Positions 1 to 5,262 of a stretch of DNA of 6,884 bases are shown in pieces. The notes beneath the pieces were generated by a model, which saw nothing but the letters and a program-made list of their open reading frames with translations, was not told the origin of the DNA and made no database searches. Position 1 is the stretch's first letter. Every line of letters begins with the position of its first letter. This DNA is from Planctomycetota bacterium (GTDB lineage: Bacteria > Planctomycetota > Planctomycetia > Planctomycetales > Planctomycetaceae), in contig JAADHY010000626.1 of assembly GCA_013151585.1 (NCBI GenBank), forward strand, positions 1 through 6,884, read 5' to 3'. Position numbers and translations under genes: made by a program.

Positions 1-65
1 GCCTGTTGCGGCCACACGACGAATCCAACGTCCTCGTCGGGCCAAAACGATGTCATCTTCCCCAT
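1..65 (-). CDS. Possible N-terminal fragment of a gene leaving the left edge
   Basis: On the minus strand an ATG at 65-63, with a second in-frame ATG at 56-54, opens a frame that is unbroken to the edge of the window. The visible 21 residues include the run FWPDEDVGFVVWPQQ, which is balanced in composition and mostly uses codons ending in G or C, as real genes here do. A GAGGA lies just upstream, but its spacing to the first ATG is short (about four bases) and to the second is long. Only about 20 codons are visible, so the product cannot be named. The competing reading is that the plus frame ending at the TGA of 84-86 is the tail of a gene entering from the left. I cannot decide between them. 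Confidence 0.2.
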   Translation of the reverse strand, partial: MGKMTSFWPDEDVGFVVWPQQ

Positions 66-424
66 TTTTCCTCGAGCCGCGTTTGAGGGTTGCTTTCCCG
101 ACGCCGCAGCGGCACAATGGAGGCGTCTGTCGGAACGTTTGCACCATAAGAAGCTACTTTTCATGACTGAGCGGGTAAGAGACGGACTGAGCCGCTCTGG
201 AAAGAATTGTGGACTGCTGCCAGCTCAGCGGAAGCTTCTCCATCCCACGACGCCCGTTTGGGCTGGTGGTAGGTTAGTCTTTCAATGCGGTGTGGTTTCT
301 GAGCGGTGCGCGGCAGGGCGCAGACGACTAGATCAGAAAGGCTGGGAGACCGATGCGAAGTCCGTGAGAAAAGACGTCGGTTTGAAAGGTCTAACGGCGC
401 AAGTTGAGACGCTGTCGTCACCTT

Positions 425-447
425 ACCCAAAGCCCGGTTTTCCGGGG
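425..447 (-). terminator. Weak candidate terminator of rpmB
   Basis: Read on the minus strand, a 5-bp all-GC stem (446-442 with 437-433, CCCGG/CCGGG) closes an AAAA tetraloop and is followed by CTTTGGG. It lies about 45 bases past the rpmB stop, where a terminator would be expected. The T tract is only three bases, so intrinsic termination would be weak. Confidence 0.3.
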
Positions 448-491
448 AGGCGACGAGCGCGGCCTCGGGAGGAACAGGGCAGCGAGCTCAT

Positions 492-755
492 TCAGTTCTG
501 AGACGGCAAGACAAAGGGGTGACGCACGACGGCTTTTTGTACGCGACCACTTCGGATGCACTGAGTGCAAACCCTTTTACGAACGACACTTCCGCCGATT
601 TGGATGCGGATCTTTTGCAAGTTCGGCTTGAATTGACGTCGCGTGATTCCGGTGGTCTTCCGTCCGTTGCCGCCGAGGTATTTTGGCTTGCCGCGTTGAG
701 CGACGCGGTTTCCGATCGCGGGTGTCTTTCCGCAGATAGCGCATTTTTGGGACAT
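492..755 (-). CDS. rpmB: 50S ribosomal protein bL28
   Basis: This 87-residue protein is a structural component of the large ribosomal subunit, where L28 contacts 23S rRNA. It begins MSQKCAICGK and continues with the family-typical basic stretch that includes KTTGITRRQFKPNLQKIR. Two CxxC pairs, Cys5/Cys8 and Cys63/Cys66, mark it as the zinc-binding (four-cysteine) form of L28. Its length is slightly above the usual 60-80 residues, owing to a short C-terminal tail. The frame continues upstream to 1088, but the ATG at 755 is the correct start: it gives the canonical L28 N-terminus and has a GAGGAG seven bases upstream. The upstream extension lacks any similarity and would cross the promoter and the divergent gene. 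The gene stands alone and diverges from the DUF2339 gene. Identification is by motif recognition and is strong. Confidence 0.95.
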   Translation of the reverse strand: MSQKCAICGKTPAIGNRVAQRGKPKYLGGNGRKTTGITRRQFKPNLQKIRIQIGGSVVRKRVCTQCIRSGRVQKAVVRHPFVLPSQN

Positions 756-761
756 TGAAGT

Positions 762-820
762 TCTCCTCTGTCTCAATCGAACGGAATGCGTCAGTATATT
801 CGGGGCGTCGAAGAATGCAA
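762..820 (-). promoter_or_regulatory. rpmB promoter and ribosome binding site
   Basis: On the minus strand a -35-like TTGCAT (820-815) and a -10-like TATACT (798-793) are separated by 16 bases, a good fit to a housekeeping sigma-70 promoter with the stronger match in the -10 box. Transcription would begin near 786, giving a leader of about 30 bases. That leader contains GAGGAG (about 768-763) seven bases before the rpmB ATG. The short leader leaves little room for an attenuator or riboswitch. Confidence 0.55.
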
Positions 821-908
821 GAGCCAGCCGGAGCAATTGATGGCGTGATCGCGGCGAAAACGGGTTCGCGACGGAGACGGCATCAGGGGCTCGGCTGAGA
901 AAGATCGC

Positions 909-916
909 GGAGGAGG
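909..916 (+). promoter_or_regulatory. Ribosome binding site deciding the DUF2339 start
   Basis: GGAGGAGG is a strong Shine-Dalgarno sequence. It directly abuts the GTG at 917, too close for that codon to serve as a start, but is nine bases from the in-frame ATG at 926. The ATG is therefore the likely initiation codon, removing three residues from the longest open frame. Confidence 0.75.
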
Positions 917-925
917 GTGCGGCCG

Positions 926-3616
926 ATGGGGGAGATTTTCGCGTTTTTGGCCTTTGTCGTCGCCTGCCTGATCGCTGTGGGAATCGTCGGTCTCCGGAAC
1001 CAGCAGCAACGGACGTCCCGCCGCATGCTGGCCCTCTTGGAGACAATTCAGCGGCGGCTGCATCGCGTCGAGACAGCCCTGAACTCAATTGACGTGGATC
1101 GGGGCGCGGAGCCGCTGGAGCTGGAAATCGAGCCCGCCGCCGACTGGGAAACCGATTCGGAGCCCGCCCGCCCGGCTCCAGCGAAACGGCAACCGGAAGC
1201 TCCAGGCCCGGTCCGCCAAGAACCGGTCCGTCCGTCGGGGCCGCCCCGCAGTCCCGCCGGACCGCCGCGCGAGCCGGTCCGCCCTCCGGCAGATCAGCCT
1301 GCGCCCGCTCGAACGGAGACTCGACCGGGGGCTCAGTCGGCGGCGGAAAAGGCGGCCGCCCTGGCCCAGGAAATGGCTGCGGCCCGAGTTGTCGAGGGCA
1401 AAGCCTTCGACCGTCCGCCTCGGAAACCGCGCCAACCGGAGGGCCGTTGGGAGGCCGCCGTTCGCGACTTCGAAAGCGGCGCCACCGAAATCCTCCGGCG
1501 GTGCTGGAATTGGATCATCGTCGGTGAGGAGCACCGGCCAGCCGGGGTGTCGATGGAGTTCGCCGTCGCCACGACATGGTTACTGCGCGTCGGTGTCTTG
1601 ATCCTGCTGACGGGCATCGGCTTTTTCCTGAAGTACTCGATCGAGAAGGGGCTGATCGGGCCGGTCGGACGCGTAGGAATGGCCTCCATCTCTGGACTGG
1701 TCATGCTGATTGTCGGTACCCGTCTGCTGGGGCGGAAATACCACCTGCTGGGCCAGGGGCTGATGGGAGCCGGTGTCGCAACGCTGTATCTGGCTGTCTT
1801 CGCCGCCGCGAATTTTTACCATTTGATCGACGCTTACGTTGCCTTCGCACTGATGGGTGTGGTGACGGTTTTGGCGGGAGCGACCTCCATCGTTTTCGAT
1901 TCACTGCTGATGGCCATTCTGGGTATCCTCGGCGGCTACGGCACGCCGCTCCTGTTGGGACCACCCGAGACGGATCTCCCTCGAATCTTCGGCTATCTAC
2001 TGGTGCTGGGCCTCGGCGTCTTCGGAATCAGTCACCGCAGGAATTGGCACTTGCTGGTCTGGCTGGCCTTTGTCGGCAACTACGTGGTGGTAATCACTGA
2101 GCTTAGCCGGGGGTACCAGGGAGAGTATTTTTGGCAGGTCCTGCCTTTCCTGATCGGTTTTTTCGTTCTCTTCTCGAGCAGTGTTTTCGTCTTCAACCTG
2201 GTTTACCGCATCCAGTCGACACTGTTGGAGCTGCTGGGGTTGGTGTTGAACGCCGGCATTTTCTTTGCAATCGCCTACCTGCTCGTTGAGGACCGATTCG
2301 GTCGGCAATGGGTTGCGGCCATCACGCTGGGGTTGGCGGCGTTTTATGTGGCTCATGTCTACTACCTTCTGTTGCGTGGACTCGCCGACCGCGGTTTGCT
2401 GATGACTTTTCTGGCTTTGGCGGCGTTTTTCCTTGCCGTGACGTTTCCATTGGCGATTTCCCCGCAGTGGATCACCGTCTGCTGGGCGGTGCAGGCGCTG
2501 GTGATGCTGTGGCTGGCAGGAAAACTGAACAGCGGCTTCTTGCGCGGGCTCTCGTTTGTGCTTTACACGATCGTGGCCGTGCGGCTCCTGTTTCATGACA
2601 TGCCAATCCAGTTCGCTGCGGCGCGGCAACTGCAGGAGGCGAGTGTCGGCCAGTTCCTTCGACATCTACTGGAACGTGTGATTGCCTTCGGCGTGCCCGT
2701 GGCAACATTGGGCGGGGCCGCTCTGTTGCTGAAGCGAGCGGCTCCGCCGCCCAGCTCGCCGCGCGGCGAAGCCGTCGCGACGGAGTCCCAGTGGGCCAAA
2801 GTCGCGGCTCTGGCGACCTGCTTGGCCGTCCTTTTCCTGTACCTTCATCTGGAAATCAACCAAACCCTCGGTTACTTTTTCGAACCGTTGCGGCCGGCAG
2901 CGTTGACGTGGGTCTGGATCGGTCTGGCTGCGGTCCTTTTCTATATGTACCTTGCTTTTTCGAGCTCTGCGGCTTTGGGGTTGCTGCTGTTGGTCAGCGT
3001 GGGGGTATTGCTGAAATTGATGTTTTTCGATGTCTTGCAGGTGTGGGAGCTGAACGAGATGTTTTGCTATCTCGGACCTTACTCCCCGCTCGAGGCCGTT
3101 ATGAGACTGCTGGACTTCGGAGCGATCATCGCTTGCTGCTTCTTGGCGGCCGCATGGCTGAACCGTGTCCCCCAGAAAAAGGAAACCGCTCAGCAGGCGG
3201 TGTGGTACTTTGGAATGGCTGGTGTTGTTGTCCTCTTTCTCTATTTGACTTTGGAAACCAACACCGTCCTGGCGAGGTTTGTTCCCGGCCTGCGACCGGG
3301 AGGCATTTCGATCCTCTGGTCGCTGTTTGCTTTGGCTCTGATTCTGTACGGCATCGTGAAAGACCTCCGTCTGTTGCGCTACGGTGGGCTGACGCTTTTC
3401 GTCGTCGTGGCGTGGAAAGTCTTTTTCAACGACCTACAAGGGCTGGAACAGCTCTATCGCATCGTAGCCTTCCTGGTGCTGGGCGTGCTGGTGCTGGGAG
3501 GATCGTTTCTCTACATGAGATACCGCGAAACGTTTGCGTTGGAGAGCGAGAAGCAGGCCCCTTCCGCAGACAACGAATCCGGAAGCGGGAAGAAGCCGCA
3601 GCGTTCTGAGGAGTGA
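926..3616 (+). CDS. DUF2339 family polytopic membrane protein
   Basis: This 896-residue inner-membrane protein is recognised as DUF2339, a family whose biochemical function is not established. The N-terminus has a single hydrophobic segment (residues 4-23), then a charged helical stretch (24-55) that may form a short coiled coil, then a Pro/Arg-rich disordered linker (about 75-135) and an Ala-rich helix (136-155). The family core starts near residue 175 and includes ATTWLLRVGVLILLTGIGFF and KYHLLGQGLMGAGVATLYLA, followed by GILGGYGTPLLL. I count about 22 hydrophobic segments between 215 and 865, ending in a charged cytoplasmic-type tail. The C-terminal half contains a repeated module (516-559, 660-703, 794-836), each copy starting near a Trp and ending in Phe-Asp or a similar pair. 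The start is set by the GGAGGAGG at 909-916. The DUF3999 gene follows 223 bp downstream on the same strand, the usual partner of this family. Family assignment is firm; a role in envelope biology is inferred only from topology and context. Confidence 0.88.
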   Translation: MGEIFAFLAFVVACLIAVGIVGLRNQQQRTSRRMLALLETIQRRLHRVETALNSIDVDRGAEPLELEIEPAADWETDSEPARPAPAKRQPEAPGPVRQEPVRPSGPPRSPAGPPREPVRPPADQPAPARTETRPGAQSAAEKAAALAQEMAAARVVEGKAFDRPPRKPRQPEGRWEAAVRDFESGATEILRRCWNWIIVGEEHRPAGVSMEFAVATTWLLRVGVLILLTGIGFFLKYSIEKGLIGPVGRVGMASISGLVMLIVGTRLLGRKYHLLGQGLMGAGVATLYLAVFAAANFYHLIDAYVAFALMGVVTVLAGATSIVFDSLLMAILGILGGYGTPLLLGPPETDLPRIFGYLLVLGLGVFGISHRRNWHLLVWLAFVGNYVVVITELSRGYQGEYFWQVLPFLIGFFVLFSSSVFVFNLVYRIQSTLLELLGLVLNAGIFFAIAYLLVEDRFGRQWVAAITLGLAAFYVAHVYYLLLRGLADRGLLMTFLALAAFFLAVTFPLAISPQWITVCWAVQALVMLWLAGKLNSGFLRGLSFVLYTIVAVRLLFHDMPIQFAAARQLQEASVGQFLRHLLERVIAFGVPVATLGGAALLLKRAAPPPSSPRGEAVATESQWAKVAALATCLAVLFLYLHLEINQTLGYFFEPLRPAALTWVWIGLAAVLFYMYLAFSSSAALGLLLLVSVGVLLKLMFFDVLQVWELNEMFCYLGPYSPLEAVMRLLDFGAIIACCFLAAAWLNRVPQKKETAQQAVWYFGMAGVVVLFLYLTLETNTVLARFVPGLRPGGISILWSLFALALILYGIVKDLRLLRYGGLTLFVVVAWKVFFNDLQGLEQLYRIVAFLVLGVLVLGGSFLYMRYRETFALESEKQAPSADNESGSGKKPQRSEE

Positions 3617-3647
3617 CCGCAAACCTGAACCAAAAGCTGCGGTTTTT
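3616..3647 (+). terminator. Terminator-like hairpin after the DUF2339 gene
   Basis: ACCGCA (3616-3621) pairs with TGCGGT (3638-3643), and the stem is followed directly by a run of five T (3643-3647). It begins at the last base of the DUF2339 stop codon. The 16-base loop makes it modest in strength, so it may only partly separate the DUF2339 and DUF3999 transcripts. Confidence 0.45.
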
Positions 3648-3773
3648 CGAGCGCTGCTGTCTCCCGGATTCTTGCTCGCTCGATTGCTCGCCGACGATTC
3701 CAGTGAATGCTGCAAATTTTTGACATGGCTACGACTTGTTCACGGACTGCCCGGCGATCGGCGCTGTGGCCAT

Positions 3774-3796
3774 GACGCGGTCCGGTAGACCGCGTC
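3774..3796. repeat. Perfect 9-bp inverted repeat upstream of the DUF3999 gene
   Basis: GACGCGGTC (3774-3782) and GACCGCGTC (3788-3796) are exact reverse complements separated by five bases. The resulting hairpin is GC-rich and stable, and is not followed by a T tract on either strand, so it is not a standard intrinsic terminator. It lies 43 bases before the preferred DUF3999 start. It could be a dimeric-regulator operator, an mRNA-stabilising or processing structure, or the stem of a Rho-dependent or U-less terminator. Confidence 0.6.
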
Positions 3797-3827
3797 CCGT
3801 TCGTGAAGCGTGCAAGAAAGCTAAGAC

Positions 3828-3832
3828 GGAGG
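3828..3832 (+). promoter_or_regulatory. Ribosome binding site deciding the DUF3999 start
   Basis: GGAGG sits seven bases before the ATG at 3840, an ideal spacing. This ATG opens the frame that encodes a signal peptide, not the frame of the long downstream body. The GTG at 3803, which opens the long frame, has no Shine-Dalgarno sequence. Confidence 0.75.
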
Positions 3833-3839
3833 CAGGCGA

Positions 3840-5251
3840 ATGCAGCGAACGGATCATTGTCGACGGAGCGTGTGGTGGGCCGCCACGCTTTGCCTGACGT
3901 GGGCCGGGGTCGGCCAAACCGTGGCAGGCGACGAGACCTCGCCTTTCGATACGAAAAACAGATCCGCTTGGCCGGGCGTGACGAGGCAATCGTCGCCGTG
4001 GAACTTGATAGCGACATCTACGCCGTAACCCGAGACGGTCTGCCGGATATCCGCGTTTTGGACGACGCGGCGCAAGAGGTGCCGTACGTCTTGGAAAAAG
4101 TCACCGTCGAGCGAAAAGAGCCTCGCCGCAAACCGGTGAAGTCGTTCATCGAATCGTTGCGGGAGAAGCCCGGGAACCGGATCGAGGTGCAAGTGCGATT
4201 GGAGGAAGCGGCCACATCTGCGGACGGTTTCACCATCGTGACGCCGCAACGCAATTTCGAACGAACGGTTACCGTCCTGGGAAGCCGCGACGGGCAGTCC
4301 TGGCAAACGCTGGTGTCTTCGGCCGTGATCTTTGACTATTCGCGATATCTCGACGTGAGCCACTACGACGTGCCGCTCCCGGAAAACGACTGTCGGCAGT
4401 ATCGCTTGGTCATTGAAGAAGTCACGTTGGACCGGCCGTCACCGCTGAGCGAGCTGACGCGGCGTTTTCGCGGAGACACCGAAGTCGAACGGCTGGAGCA
4501 GACTCAAGTCCGCCGCGAGACGTTCCGAATCGACCGCCTGAAGTTCTGGAGAACGGTGATCGAACAGCGAGTGGCAGGTGAAAAGAAAAAGTGGTACGGA
4601 AACTTGGATTGGGAACAAGTCGCCGCCAACGACAATGCAAAAACGACCGTCATCGAGGTACCGACGAGGCGCGAGCCCCTGACCGGCTTGCAGATCGAAA
4701 CGGCCAGTCGCAATTTCAGTCGGCGAGCGGAAATCCAGACAGCGGAGCAACGAAGCGGGAAGACGCGTTGGCGAGCGATTGGCCACGGGCGCATAACGCG
4801 GATCCAGTTTCGGGACTTCCGCCGCGAACAGTTGCTCATCCGCTTTGACGAGACGCGCCGGTCCCGTTATCGCATCGTCATCTTCAACGATGACAATCCT
4901 CCGCTGCAGATCACGGGCATCCGCGCCCAAGGCAGTATTTATCGAGTCGTCTTCTTGGCCCAGCCTGACAAGGAATATCGGCTCGTTTACGGAGCTCCGA
5001 CGGTCGAAGCTCCGCGTTACGACGCGGCGGCTGTGCTTGGGCCGCTGAGATCGGTCGGCGAGCCGGTCGTGGCTGAACTGGGACCTCAAACGCAACTGGC
5101 CGAGGCGCCGGCTGAAGACTCGATCCTGCGTTTTCGTGACCTGGTCAACAGCGTTCCGGTGCTAGCCACGATCATTGTGGTCCTAGCGGCCGCCCTGGGG
5201 TGGGCGCTGTACCGCGCGTCGCGACGCATCGACTCGCTGCCGCCGGATTGA
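3840..5251 (+). CDS. DUF3999-type exported membrane-anchored protein, apparently frameshifted
   Basis: The body of this protein matches my recollection of DUF3999, a family of unknown function commonly encoded beside DUF2339. Translation from the ATG at 3840 gives a signal peptide: basic n-region with CRRS, hydrophobic VWWAATLCLTWAGVG, likely cleavage near TVA/G. That frame stops at 4028. The body, beginning FRYEKQIRLAG, lies in the -1 frame from about 3944 and runs to the TGA at 5249-5251. Adding one T to the TTT at 3944-3946 joins them as DETSPFRYEKQ, giving about 470 residues. The mature part has two beta-rich, discoidin-like segments (about 114-193 and 282-363 of the joined protein), each with an RNF motif, and a C-terminal membrane helix (439-458) with a short basic tail. 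The expected topology is a periplasmic domain anchored by its C-terminus. The mismatch could be a base-call error, a real mutation or, less likely, programmed frameshifting. If the longest frame is taken literally, the start is GTG 3803 (482 residues) and the N-terminus is an implausible Arg-rich run with no signal peptide. Confidence 0.75.
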
Positions 5252-5262
5252 CTTCGCGCCGG
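5252..5262. other. Eleven-base convergent junction
   Basis: The DUF3999 and sulfatase genes end tail to tail with 11 bases between their stop codons. A small inverted repeat, GGCTAT (5261-5266) with ATAGCC (5273-5278), covers the sulfatase stop codon but has no adjoining T tract in either direction. I see no convincing intrinsic terminator for either gene here, so their transcripts probably overlap. Confidence 0.6.

Larger units (their letters stand above)
1..491. other. Unassigned region left of rpmB
   Basis: This stretch of almost 500 bases has no gene that I can support with confidence. The plus frame starting at base 1 stays open to 501, but its product is rich in Arg, Gly and Ser, has no hydrophobic pattern or recognisable motif, has no ribosome binding site, and overlaps the rpmB stop. 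A minus frame at 161-430 is equally featureless. Short inverted repeats are visible: 100-105 with 122-127, an interrupted hairpin at 246-269, and a hairpin at 433-446. I found no tRNA T-loop signature and none of the conserved cores of RNase P RNA, tmRNA or SRP RNA that I would recognise. It is most likely the 3' flank of rpmB plus the leader of whatever lies to the left. An unrecognised structured RNA is not excluded. Confidence 0.5.

Noticed and set aside
139..501. A 120-codon plus-strand frame starting at TTG, open back to base 1
   Set aside because: It has no ribosome binding site, is Arg/Gly-rich with no family resemblance, and overlaps the end of rpmB on the other strand.
756..1088. N-terminal extension of rpmB to 198 residues
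   Set aside because: It would add 111 unrelated residues, cross the rpmB promoter and overlap the start of the divergent gene. The ATG at 755 has a good ribosome binding site and yields a canonical L28.
1997..2665. A 222-codon open frame on the minus strand inside the DUF2339 gene
   Set aside because: Its product is rich in Gln, His and Arg with no motif, and it lies entirely antisense to a clear membrane protein. It is a shadow of high-GC codon use.
2791..3609. A 272-codon plus-strand frame overlapping the 3' half of the DUF2339 gene
   Set aside because: The overlapping frame encodes well-formed membrane helices and the repeated module, whereas this one is Gly/Arg/Cys-rich with no pattern and no ribosome binding site.
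3939..3960. Programmed -1 ribosomal frameshift at the DUF3999 junction
   Set aside because: Neither the CCT TTC nor the ACG AAA AAC context forms a standard slippery heptamer, and no obvious stimulatory stem follows. A single-base loss is simpler, though relatives should be checked.
4439..5095. A 218-codon minus-strand frame inside the DUF3999 gene
   Set aside because: It is antisense to the beta-rich body, has an Arg-rich composition and no supporting start signal.
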